NCBI GenBank assembly: GCA_050084515.1
Contig: CM114274.1
Span: forward strand, 34,410,001-34,474,000
Length of the DNA: 64,000 nucleotides
Direction of reading: 5' to 3'
DNA from: Blasia pusilla
Taxonomy: Eukaryota > Marchantiophyta > Marchantiopsida > Blasiales
Numbering within the stretch: position 1 is the stretch's first letter; every line of letters begins with the position of its first letter. Position numbers and translations under genes: made by a program. Below the pieces are notes generated by a model, which had not been told where the DNA came from, made no database searches, and saw only the letters and a list, made by a program, of their open reading frames with translations. Below, piece by piece: positions 1-10,959 of this stretch.

Positions 1-733
1 TTTTTCATTAAATGTCCTTCATTAAATGGGAGACAAGGGCGAGCAACTATGAAGAGTTGATCTGAGGGTACTTGCTCCGAATGTCCTCCAATTGTGGTCG
101 CTCCTAACATCATGTGCCACTCTTAATGATCCCAATTTGTAGTATCCATCATAGATCCTCATGTTGCCTCTTTTTCTTCTTCTTTTTTCGCTGAGGAGGT
201 AGTGAAAGTCTCTGGCACACATCCCTTCTATTACTAAGGACAACTAAGGAAAAAAACCTTTGAAATAACAAAGAAACAACTATGAAGGTATGACAGTTGA
301 GAACTGTGAAATCATAATGGACTTGCTTCCATGGGTATCTTGCTGTTCCACATGAAGGCTCACCATAAACAATGGCAAGGGTGACCCTGTAGTTTTCAGC
401 TAGGGAACCACACAGTGGTCTAAATTATGCCTACAAAACGACCCGGAACTAAATCCCTCACCACAGCAGGCCTGCGCTTTCTGCACAGCTACTTGACAGC
501 CACTGAATTCTCTAGTGGCGAAAAATTGCATCTTGCTTAAGCCTGGGGAAGTGGCCGCAGAGGTTCAGGTGGAATATCACAGAGGAGATCTCTGGTGATA
601 AGGAGCCTAATCAGTTGAGAGTTCATCTAGCATCCTAGCATTTTAACATAAGCATGGGTGGTGAGGTGCTGTGAGCATTCTCCTGGGTGAGTTAGTGCGT
701 GATTAACTATTCACTTTCGTAATTGTTTTGCAG
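1..733. other. Left-edge stretch, probably intron 1 of the ceramide synthase gene
   Basis: No coding exon was recognised here. The ceramide synthase exon starting at 734 is preceded by a pyrimidine-rich tract and CAG, so this stretch is probably intron. The expected N-terminal exon (about 45-50 residues with the first membrane helix) could not be found in any frame and most likely lies left of the window. Confidence 0.5.
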
Positions 734-3637
734 AGACTAGCAGAATGGGCTATATTTCCAGATGGTGAAGCAGGTCTGAAAAAAATCCTGAGGGATGCAG
801 GTCGTAAAAAGATTCCCAAATTCATGGAATCTTCCTGGAAGTTAACCTACTACACTGCAACTGTAGCCATTGCATTACTCATCACCTACCGAGAACCTTG
901 GTTTGGCAACACTGATGCTTTCTGGCATGGATGGCCTCATCAAACCTTGAAGTGAGTATCTCTGTCAACTTCACGTTTTAGTTGGGCGGCACTTCTCTGA
1001 GTTGTGATGGTCAGTGAGGAATTGGACTTCATCGGGAACTATGTTGACTCTCAGTGACCTGCAGTTTATCGGCTGATATTAGAACTTTGTCTCAAAACTG
1101 ATGAAATCAGTGAGATTCTAGAGAAGAGCTCGAGGTTAATTTGCAGATCAATCAACTTTTCTTCTGCCAAGCTACCTGTCAAAATAAAATGTCACGGTGG
1201 TTGAAAAATCATTCCCATGTCTGATTTAATGCTATTGGAAGATAGGAAGATACTCCTGTTTGGTAAATCGCAGTATTTACAGACTTTTAAATGAATAATC
1301 GTGTAAGCTTGTTTGGTTCCAGAGCAATAAGGGATTCCATACCTGGGTGTTAGCCGCTTGACAATAATTCAGTTGGGTTCCTTGACGTAATACTTTGGCA
1401 TTTTACATGGGGTGCATGTGAGGAGGCCAGGTGGTATTGAGTTCCTCTTTGCAAGTTGTAGAGCCGACTTCCGTATCTGAGCTGGGAATCAAATTACCAC
1501 TATTGTCTTCCGTGTGGCCACTACACGAAGGGCAGGCCTTTATTTGATTCTGTTACTGGCTTTCTCCGTAGAAGAAGAAGTAGAAGTTTATAATCAGGAG
1601 GGTTTTCTGCAGCTTCTTACAGGATACAAGGTGATTATCAGGTTCTTAACAGACCTGTCGTGCTTGGTTGAGATGGGCAGGTTTCAATTGAAAGTCTTCT
1701 ACACTCTCCAGTGTGGGTTCTACATCTTCAGTGTCGGAGCACTGGTGTTTTGGGAAACCCGCAGGAAGGACTTTGCGGTGATGATGAGTCATCACTTTGT
1801 AACAATTGGTCTGATCAGTTACTCCTACATCACTGGGTATGTTCCTGACAGTGCCTAAACACAGCACCCATTCTTGCTTGGAGTTTCTTGTGACATTATT
1901 TGGAAGTGTAGGAATAGATAAATGTCAGTAGATGCCAATAAAACCTTCAGGCTATTCAATTAGACCTAATTGTGCAGGGCCACTGATGTCATCTGCTTTC
2001 CAGATTTCGAGTTTTTCTGTCACTTGACGAGGAGAAAATGTGGATCTGTCTCTGTAAGCGCTGAGCAGCAAAGTTTACTTCAGTTTCCATCATGACTCGA
2101 TGGGACCCTGATTACCACTTTTTCTATGAATCTTGCTTGTCCTCTAGATAGGACATTCATAAGTTGAGGTAGATTTTTATTTCTCATGTCACCAGCTAAT
2201 TGGCTGGCTGACTCTGTGATGACTCAGATCCTTTCGGGTTGGTTCGATAGTCCTCGCACTGCACGATGTAAGTGATGTGTTTATGGAGTCGGCCAAACTT
2301 TGCAAATACAGTGGACATGAGTCTAGTGCTGCAGTGCTATTTGGACTGTTCGCTCTGTCATGGGGTCTCCTACGGCTGGTTTACTTTCCATTTTGGATCA
2401 TCAGAAGTACCAGGTTACTTTCTTCAATTTGATTTTTTTTTAACTTCAGAAGAGTTTCACAGAGATATTTTTTGCTACTGGTCATCTGAGTGAGCCGAAA
2501 ATTAGGTTGTAGTTCCTAGGATTTGCTGTCCTCTCCTCAGTAGAGGCTACCGTGGATTGGCAAATTTTCGCTATATGGAGTTAGTAACCTCATTTCTGTA
2601 TGATATGTGGAACCCTTTGAGCATGACATGCTGATCAAGAGTTTGCTATTCCCTCTGCAGTTATGAGGTTATTCATTATATGGACAAATCGAACCCTGTA
2701 CATGCGGTTCGGTACTATGTTTTCAACACTCTGCTCTTAACCCTTTTGGTGATCCATATCTATTGGTGGGTTCTTATTTGTCGAATGATTTGCAAGCAGT
2801 TGCAACTCCATGGGAAAATTCCCGACGATGTTCGTTCAGGTATGCTCTTTTATTTTCTTGAGTTCTTTCTGTTCTCCCCTGATTTTTTGTGAATTGTTTC
2901 TATCGATGGTGTTCAGGATTATTTCTACAGAGATATGTCTCTCTTGGTATGTTTTGGTCCATTGTGTTCTGAGCTTTACAAACCATCTAATTCATTACAT
3001 GCATGATCCAATCAATAGTAAATTTAGATCTTTCTGGACTTCAGAAACTTTCTTTTAAGCTAGTTGCAATAGCAGGAGAGTGATGCAGAAGACAAACTTA
3101 GCATACGCTCCAGAGAGTGCATCACAGTGTCTTAACCAGGTTCAAGAAGGTGCAACTATGATAAGTACTCATTCACTCCTAGTGGACTAGGGAGAAAGCA
3201 GCATAACCTTAAACTTGAAGGTTACTGGGGTTTGATTTCCCCTCAATATTAGTAGCTCAGTTTGCTAAGTTTGGGTTGAATTGGATAAGGACATGATGTC
3301 ATGGCTTCACTGAAGTATGTTGTAGTTGTAGTTGAACTCGCCACATAACGTTGTTCATTCAGGTTCTCACCAGGAGATCCAGATTCAGCTGATAGGAAAT
3401 GTGAGATCCTCAAATCCGCAGAGTTTAAACCAAAGTTCAACCATGGAAAATTCCTACGGATTTGGATTTTGGTACAAATCCCACTCACATTTCCTGTAAA
3501 CAGTGAGCCGACAAAAAACTTCCATGGGACTAACGCACTAAAGCCAAGAGAAGGTATTCCGTGTCACTTGGTTTTGCTTTTGTTTAGGGTTTTCTAACTA
3601 TCTACCATTGTGTCCTTCAGATTCAGATGACGACTGA
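734..3637 (+). CDS. LOH: LAG1/LOH-type ceramide synthase (TLC domain), 5' partial
   Basis: Ceramide synthase of the endoplasmic reticulum, which N-acylates sphingoid bases with fatty acyl-CoA. The coding exons I place are 734-951, 1681-1836, 2228-2413, 2661-2839 and 3621-3637. Phases are consistent (2,2,2,1) and every intron has GT-AG ends. Together they give 251 residues before TGA at 3635-3637; plant LOH proteins are about 300, so the N-terminus is missing. Family hallmarks are visible: SSWKLTYYT and EPWFGN in the first exon, CGFYIFSVGALVFWETRRKD and MMSHHFVTI (the Lag-motif double histidine) in the second, LHDVSDVFMESAKLCKY (conserved aspartates) and LRLVYFPFWIIRST in the third, and LLVIHIYWWVLICRMI in the fourth. 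The last exon adds an acidic tail (RSDSDDD), as in plant LOH proteins. No frame damage was seen, so the gene looks functional. The upstream promoter and first exon lie off the window. Confidence 0.93.
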
Positions 3638-5384
3638 AACAAGGATGATTGGACGAGTCCCAAAGACATGCTCTTTTTAGTTTTGGGAAGGGATATGTGA
3701 CTGTATTACAATTGGCTGATAAAGCCCTTGGGACTTACAGGCTCATGATTTATGATGTGTAGAGCAGAGCAGAGCAGAGCTCACATGGAGAAAACCTAAA
3801 CCCATCCAGGTCCATGGAGAGTAGATTCCTTGTCAGTTGAGACAGTCCTGATTGTATTTAGAATCATGTTGGATAGTGGAGTAATTTAACGTCTGCTAGA
3901 GAAATTTTTGATCGACAGGGAGTAGCCACCTAGGAGATCTTTACTTCATGCGTAGATCCAGGCCAGGCTAACGCTGCTGGACCACATTCTGTTGTGAAGG
4001 AAGGGTTGATTCAGTCCGGCACGTGTGGTTGACTGGCCATAAGCTCGGAGGTTCTCGGTCGTCATGGCCAGCTTTTGAGTGCACTCGAGCTGCACCACCA
4101 AGCATGACAGGGTCCGCTGTCGAGGCCTAAGTGGGATAAAATGCCACCACTTGGGAAATGAGACCAACGAAATAGCGATCTGAAGTACTTGCAACAAACC
4201 CTGATTGGGTAACAGCTTATTGATGTAACATATTTCTTTTGTGTAAGGTTTTGGTTGAGTGCGTCTAAGCAATTTCATGCAATCAAGACTTCATCTGTAT
4301 ACTGAGTACGATTGTTTTCCAGCAAAGATCGCGTCTGAGTGTGATGGGGTTCTCTCAGTGATCGTTCAGCTCATGAGCCATGGGCGTGATATTTCTCTTG
4401 GATTTGTATTTGGAAATTTTGGCTCCTGCACTGGAAAGTTAGGTTGTATTTCCATAATCCCATTTCAAGAGCATACATTTGGTTAAAAAGAAGCCGCTCA
4501 AGAAAACAAGCAACACATCACTCCCCATTGGCGTGTTGGCATGTCGAACTATTTCATCATTTTATGATACATGGTGTCTACAAAAAGTAATACAAATTAT
4601 GTGCTCTTATTTCTTCTGTAGTTGATATATCCCTTCATTGACTGGAGAAAGTACCTTGGAAACCTCTTTTCTAAGGATGCATACTAAGTGAAGAGAATAA
4701 TGGGAAGCTTGCTAAAATTGTGCCGTTGCTCCACCTACTTCCAAACTTTCAGACATTCGGGTAGAAAACACACCATCCCACCCTAAATTGAACCAATGGC
4801 CTATGAACATAAGCAATACCTCATTCTCCTTCAATGCGATTCTCATCTCGGACTATTTTTCCCTTTTTCAATCCCAAGTGTCCACAATAATAGTATAGAT
4901 TACTTGATCTTATTACGTGTAAATTTTGCATTTATCTCTTATGGTGACGTGAGCTTTGTTTCCAAGGAAGCTTGCACAATATTTGTTATAACAAATGTGC
5001 ACTAATGTTAGATGTATCAATTTGAATTGGATGGTGTGTAGTACAAATTGGGATATGTTCCTCGTATCATGAGTATCTAATTCTATGCTTATGGGACTTC
5101 ACTCCAACCACTCCATTTATTTTTATTTAATGTTCTTCTTCCTTCCCCTTAAACTCCTCTTATGTTATGTGGGCAGATACCTATATGATGTTTTAACTTT
5201 TCCATAGATTCAGGGCACTTTCTCTTTTTTTTCCCGCTCCATGCACTCATCCCATACTTCCATGTTCTCCTACCTCCTTCTCCATGTTAGATATTTTTCT
5301 CCAAGTCACTTTTACTCCTATGTGACTTCCCCTCCATCCACTCCTTAGTCCACTTAGGAATGGAGAGACAACACCGTAGCCTAT
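3638..5384. other. 3' flank of the ceramide synthase and gene-free DNA
   Basis: This holds the presumed 3' UTR and then AT-leaning sequence without conserved coding potential. Short open frames exist on both strands, but none resembles a known domain and none has convincing splice context. A 330-bp minus-strand open frame (3946-4278) was not recognised. Confidence 0.5.
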
Positions 5385-5945
5385 GGTGCGGGCTCGAGGC
5401 CCGCCCTGGGCTTGCATGATGGCTCAAGGCCGCAAAAATTGGTCTGCCGGACCGAAAGATGGTCTGTCGGACCACATTTTGCGGGCCCTCGAGCTCGCGC
5501 CCTGCCCGCGTGTGCCCGCTTGGAGCCCACACGTGCCCGTTCAGAGCTTGCGCCTGATTAGCCTTGAGCCCGCGCATGCCCGCCTCAAGCCCGCATCTGC
5601 CCGCCGGGAGCCCGCGCTTGCCCGCCCCAAGCCCCCTCCTGCCCGTCCAGAGCCCGCGCCTGCCCACCCTAGCCCGCGCCTGCCCTCTTGGTGCCAACAC
5701 TTGCCCGTCCTATCCCGCGCCCAGTCAGCCCAAAGCCCGCGCCTGCCCGCCCAAAGCCCGCGACCAATCAGCCCTGAGCTCGCGCATGCCCGCCTTGAGA
5801 CGCGCACCTGCCTACCCAGAGCCCGCGCCCATCAGCCCTGAGCCCGTGCCTGCCCGCCCTAGCCCTAGCGTGCCCGACCCGAGCTTGAGCCCGTGCCTGC
5901 GGGCCACGCAACAATTGCGGGCTCTGTCAGCTCGGGTCTAGCTAG
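5385..5945. repeat. GC-rich minisatellite, about 21-bp unit
   Basis: About a dozen imperfect head-to-tail copies of a unit close to AGCCCGCGCCTGCCCGCCC plus two variable bases. Because the unit is near 21 bp (a multiple of three) and stop-poor, several frames stay open on both strands and give repetitive Pro/Arg/Ala or Gly/Arg peptides. I read these as by-products, not genes. The left part contains two copies of a near-palindromic GGTCTGYCGGACC motif at about 5440-5475. Base composition is sharply different from the AT-rich DNA on both sides. Confidence 0.75.
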
Positions 5946-6319
5946 GCAGGCTCGGGCGCGGGCCCGGCATGTCTGTCCCATGGACGTACTTTTCCGTTTC
6001 CATGCAACCTTGATCCACTCCAATGTGTACTTAGCCATCCGCAAAAAAAAAATCCTCCCTACAAGACAACCCACATAGGATTAAACATCAATGATCCATG
6101 CATCAATAAATACCCAATATATCCATATCTATCCCATGCCAACAATATCCAAGGCCTTACAAATCCCTAACAAGAACAAAATTGGAACGAGAATTGACAA
6201 CATAAGAAATTTACCACTTCTAGAAGTGACAACTTCAATTTCTAATGTTACCAATTCTACTTCTCCATAAGAAAATCTCATTAGAAATAATACTACATAC
6301 ATCAACCAATCTTGAACAT
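5946..6319. other. Left flank of element 1, including the left part of the target repeat
   Basis: No gene seen. The last roughly 30 bases before 6320 are the left portion of a tandem repeat unit whose remainder resumes at 16052-16056 after element 1. A second, uninterrupted unit lies at about 16187-16350. The final four bases, ACAT (6316-6319), recur at 16052-16055 as the target-site duplication. Confidence 0.7.
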
Positions 6320-6691
6320 TGTCATGACCATACGGATTATGTCGTAGAGTATGGTGTGCTGGTAGAGGCCATTCCTTATGTAGGACCATAGTGGCTTGGT
6401 AGAGATGCGGTTCCATACATAAGGTTGGGGGTTACTCACTTGGGGGTGACTTTCCCAGTAGGGCCTGCTCTTAGGTTGGAGGATATAAGGTGGCTTGCCC
6501 TCAAAGAACAGTCAGTTCTTTGAGTTGAGCCTGTTGCGTTGGGAGTTAGCCTTGGTAGTGAGTAGAGCTCTTGGCTATGGTGTTTCCCGCAAGCTTCGAC
6601 CTAGATTCTCCCATCGTGGAGTGGGTTTGGCTCGATTGTATGTGATTGTAAACGTGTTTTTATGACAAAGAGAGGTCTTTCACGGATTTCA
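6320..6691 (+). repeat. Element 1 terminal repeat B, 5' copy
   Basis: This 372-bp block recurs at 15596-15945 with few differences, chiefly a roughly 20-bp indel near 6515. It starts TGTCATGACC at the insertion border. Unlike the 3' copy it is not followed by the 106-bp block A, and no canonical initiator-Met primer-binding site follows it. Confidence 0.85.
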
Positions 6692-8173
6692 TTCAAAGAA
6701 CTGGAGTAGATCGATGGTAGCCGATTGTAGATCAAGAGGATCTGGTTAGGGCTGATTGTGTACTCAGCCGTGGATGTTCGTGGCTTGTGGCCTATGTTGG
6801 AGGTGTGAATCTGGTGCGCGGTTAGTTGGGAAAGAAGCGCCTTCATGAGAGCTTTCCAACGCGCTTTAGATCGCCGGATTTCGTCAAGGGAGTTGGAAGT
6901 TATCAAGGATTGAAGATTCTGGTTCGTGTTCGACGGTTTTCTGATGTGGAGAGCTTGGAGTGCGGAAGCTGTGTTGAAGTTCATCCAGATCGGGTGAGAG
7001 GTTCCTGTTGCTACTCGTATTGTGATCTCCTGTGAATCTATCTGCTCGAGTGTGTGGAGCGTTGCGGATTTTCGTGCATGAAACTTGGCGGAAGCCATTT
7101 GTCGGATTTGCGATTCTGGAGGTGTATGGACAGCAAGTTTGTTTGATTTTTAGCTCGGAGTACAGAGCTCGGTTGTAGCTGATTTTTTTTGGAGAGATAG
7201 CTATGGTGGTCAATTGAATTCTGATCGAAACAGATTTGATTTCGGTCACGTATTTGTGAAGTAATTTCTGATCGAAATTTCGCGGACTAGCTCAAGGTCT
7301 GGTTATGGTGGACAGCGGATCGGAGGGGCTGGTTGGTTGGTGACTCGTTCATTTTTGGAGATGCCTATCCCGTTGGGGGCGCCCTGGTTGGACCTCTCTC
7401 CATAGCGAAGCATGGCGAAGCGTGGTGAACGGGGCATGTCTCGAGCATTTTGAGGCTTCGAGGCAACTCGTGGTAGCTCGGGGCGAGTGGGCGTGAGAGG
7501 TGGAGTAAGGAGCAAGGAGCAAGCAAGCAAGCTTGCTTGCTTGGGCGTAAGGCAATTTTGGCAGGATTTGGGATTTGAGTTTTGCATAACTGGTCACCCA
7601 TATTTGGGCTATTCTGCCTGGAGGACGCTTAACTGCCGAGTTCTTAACTATGCCGGTGTCATGTTGTTGTAGCTCATTTGGTGTTGTTCGGAGATGTGTT
7701 AGGCGCTTTATGCATCTCAGGTTTTTGGTTGATGTACCTCTAGCGCATAGTACGGTGTAGCCTCTCCATGCAGGTGATATTTTCAGGTCTTTGGCGTTCG
7801 ACTAGCACGTCATCGACCGCGGCGGAGTAGCTATTGCGTTAGAATTGTGTGGTGGGTTTTGTGGATTGAGAGGGCACCACGTTTGGTGGATTGTGTTACC
7901 TTGATTTCCATTTGCGATTGGAGGGTTGTCGTTGGATTTCTGTGTTTGGATCCCCTCCATCGTGCTTGCTTGCTTCTTGCGCGCCCATTGTTAGGGTTGA
8001 CGCTGATTTCGAGTAGTGTTACTCTGTGTGCTACCGGTAGTGAGGTTGGAGGGATGACGAGTAGATTGTGGGAGACTTCTTGTGGTGATGACAAGTTAGG
8101 TTGCCTACACCCATAGCTAGTAGAGCTAGAATAGTATAGCGACATCGGCGTCATTTGGTAATTTGGTGGTGGT
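6692..8173 (+). other. Element 1 leader, untranslated
   Basis: About 1.5 kb between the 5' repeat and the first recognisable gag sequence. It has no conserved domain. Element 2 has a leader of similar length, so a long leader appears to be a family trait. A short run at about 7504-7545 repeats AAGCAAGCAAGCTTGCTTGC and is self-complementary. Confidence 0.55.
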
Positions 8174-9631
8174 GTGGCATCGGCGTTGGTCATCACGGAG
8201 CTGTCGGGTGGTCAGGTTGGGGACCGTGGTGCGGGCGGTGGTGGTTTCACACGGAGTGGATTTAGGTATCGGCTACCTTTTCCACCGGCGGTTGATGAAG
8301 AGGAGGGCGAGGTGTTCCAAACACCGAGTCTTCTACGTTGTTATCGAGTGTTCTGACTCCATTGATTTGGGACATGGGCCGGTGGATATGGGGCCATGAA
8401 GGGCCCACGACGATACTCGGTGCGATGGGTACCATTGAGTTGGAGGACTTCATGCAGGAGTTTGATACGTGGTGTGATATGCAGATGTTGCGGAACGCAC
8501 GTTATTTACACCCTTCTTGGCTTGGAAGGGTTGTTTCAAAGACTTGGAAGGACCACCCATGGATGATTACCATGAGTTTAGGAAGGACCATGTTCTTTGA
8601 GATTGAGGCATGGAGACAATATTGGTCTCAGGCTATGTGTCTATCACCCATGGTGGTATTGGTAGTAGTGCTCCTACTATGCCCCGGCCCGACCCGCGGT
8701 GAGTGGTGCAGTCGAGCCGAGTGGGGGTACCGGTGGAGGTACTAGTGCCCCACCATCGTTTAGCCCGATTTGCGAGAGTTCTTCAAGAGGTTGAAGAAGA
8801 ACTATCAAGGAGTGAAGACGGAGAAGTTGAGGAATCTTCAGGACTTTGAGCGAAAGGCGGTGAGAGTCTTCGTGAGGCATACACGCAGCGTATCGACGCT
8901 GATTTCAATTACCCGGGTGTGTGATTGAGGATCGAGCGTAGTCGATTTTGGTATGGGATCTTGGGCCGAGAGATTTGCGCCGTAGGGTACGTGATGCTAC
9001 TCTTATGAGTGATGATTCACCCACATTGACCCATGTGTTTGCTCTATCTGAGAAGATTGAGTTTAACATGGTGAAGGAGAGAGTGGTGACATCCGCATTC
9101 AGTAGGGATACAACTACTACTTCTCGTGTTCAGCCGTCCACCTCACAATCTCGTAGTAGTGGTGGTGGTAGTAGTAGTGGGAGTCGTGGGGGGTACACGC
9201 GACCTCAGTCAAGTCCTAGAGGGACATTTGTGCAGAGACCATTGCCTTCATTTGCTGCCCCGCAGCAAGGATAGTCATGTTGGACATATGGAGGTGATCA
9301 TGTTAGGAAGTTTTGTCCCCAAGAGGATGGGAGACGGACTTTGGAGGATGGGCCTCAGTCGGCCCCAACTCAGTGTGATCATTGCGGGAGACTAGGTCAT
9401 CCTCGAGAGCGTTGCTTTGATCTTCATCCAGAGTTGAGATCAGGCCGTGGCCGTGGTGGAGTAGCTCCGAGAGGCCGAGGTGGTAGAGGTGGTAGGGGTG
9501 GTAGAAGTGGACCAGTGGTTGGAGAGCCTCACGGTGGCTACCCCTACCACTACGACAAGTCGACTATGGTGCCGAGGATTGAGCTTGATTGGAGCAGAAA
9601 GTGGCTACTATGGTTGGTATCCAAAGCATAG
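8174..9631 (+). pseudogene. Element 1 gag with CCHC zinc knuckle (frameshifted)
   Basis: Gag makes the particle capsid and binds RNA. The N-terminal part has GGGFTRSG followed by a Pro/Glu-rich stretch, matching FTRSGARF in element 2 and FTRSGTRF in element 3. The middle has GTIELEDFMQEFDTWCD, corresponding to GIIELHDFIVVFRSWCD in element 2. A Ser/Gly-rich linker precedes the knuckle CDHCGRLGHPRERC (9374-9414), which fits CX2CX4HX4C, and then an Arg/Gly-rich tail. The coding is spread over at least three frames with internal stops, so it is not translatable as it stands. Confidence 0.7.
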
Positions 9632-10162
9632 ATCGGAGTTCGGGAGCAGGGGCTTCCACCTCTTATGGAGGGATGATCTCTCTTATATGGCGAGTGCAAA
9701 GACAAAGGTTGAGGCATCGGCTGCAATTCTGAGAGGAGCCACTCGGCGTCGAGCCACGTGGTGCTCTTGTGGAGTTGGACCCACGAGGGGTGAGGGGAGG
9801 CAAGCTAGGCTTCCCGGTCATTCTTGTTATGCGAGGTGCTTAGGACTCCATCCATGGTTCCCTCGCAGCCTATTGAGCCGGCAGTGGGGATCGAGGCATC
9901 TACATCGGCGTGTAGTAGACACGGATGCAAACATCAATGCGATGTGCGGATGGCAACCGGTGTTGGGATCCCCATTGTTTTTCGCCACGGAGTGATGGCT
10001 TTAGGAGTTGACTTAGCTCATGTATTTGATTAGCGACCACGTTGTGTGAACGTGGGGTGTTCTTGCTACACGTGTTGAGGTGGATGAGGGTGTTGCGGTG
10101 GAGCGACCCTCTATGTCGGGAGTAGCATTGAGTACGGTGCTACTTGGCATGGAGCGGCGAAG
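9632..10162 (+). other. Element 1 gag-protease linker
   Basis: This corresponds to the region of elements 2 and 3 that encodes AAMLCECG-like sequence upstream of the protease. In element 1 the frames are scrambled and only short matches to the other copies can be followed. Confidence 0.4.
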
Positions 10163-10620
10163 ATGGATGCATTACCAGCCCGGCCAGCCATTGATCGTGA
10201 GAGGCTTACACCTGGTGTATGTATGTTGGACAACCGGAGTGGGATCTTCCGATTGGTGAGTCCTACAGGACAGGTGTATAGACCGGATAGAGTCTTGTTA
10301 GACTACGGTGCCCAACCTTTGATGTTGGGAAAGGCGGCATGTATTGGTTTGGGTATTCGGAGGTCGAGCTTGAGCCTTGCCCATTCGATTCAAACATCAC
10401 TTGGAGGAGCCAATGATAGGTCTCAATTCATGACACGGGAGAAGTTTTTATCGGTTGAGACCGGATCATGCGATTGATAGCTCCCGGTTGGGAGTATCTG
10501 CGGTAGTCACATCGGCCGAGTCGTATGATGTACTAGTTGGAGGAGCGATTGTACCCAATGGGTTTTCAGATGGATTCTTTGGGTGAGAGCGTCTTATAGA
10601 CCAGGTTGGCGGTCGGGATG
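10163..10620 (+). pseudogene. Element 1 retropepsin-like protease (active site altered)
   Basis: The protease would cut the Gag-Pol polyprotein. Upstream context FRLVSPTGQVYRPDRVLLD leads into the expected Asp-Ser/Thr-Gly-Ala, which here reads DYGA, followed by QPLMLGKAA. The second half, with the hydrophobic-Gly motif (YDVLVGG type) that is clear in element 3, is frameshifted here at about 10525-10560. Elements 2 and 3 have different lesions at the same catalytic triplet, so the ancestral motif can be inferred although no copy keeps it. Confidence 0.6.
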
Positions 10621-10959
10621 GACGTATGAGCCAAGTTCTGTGAGATTTATTTCGGGGCTCGACCAGGAGGGTCTTCCCCCCAAAGGTGTTAGCATCTGTG
10701 GGTGGTTTTAGTGGAGTAGTCACTTGGCCAGGAGACTTTTTGGAGGGTAATGTTTCGCTATGGATTCTCCTGCGCATGAGGAGGAAGAGGAGGTCCCTAT
10801 TTTTGCAGCAGTGGCATCCTCATCGTTGGATGTGCCACTTTGGAGTTCAGCGGTGCACTACGGCAGAGGCGTCGCCTAGTGCAGAGGCTTGGTGTGAGGT
10901 GTTATACCTCACGAGGAAGAGGAGGCCCCCCACGGCGGACTCCTACTTCTGGCCTAGTT

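Noticed and set aside
2004-2056. CCAG followed by ATTTCGAGTT, considered as the start of ceramide synthase exon 4
   Set aside because: Its translation departs from the family after three residues. The acceptor before 2228 gives the correct SFRVGSIVLALHD in phase.
3946-4278. 110-residue minus-strand open frame downstream of the ceramide synthase
   Set aside because: No recognisable domain, no second exon and no repeat relationship. Probably chance.
5287-5841. Overlapping long open frames on both strands in the GC-rich block
   Set aside because: They come from a stop-poor repeat of about 21 bp. Composition is repetitive in every frame, and no domain or start context supports a protein.
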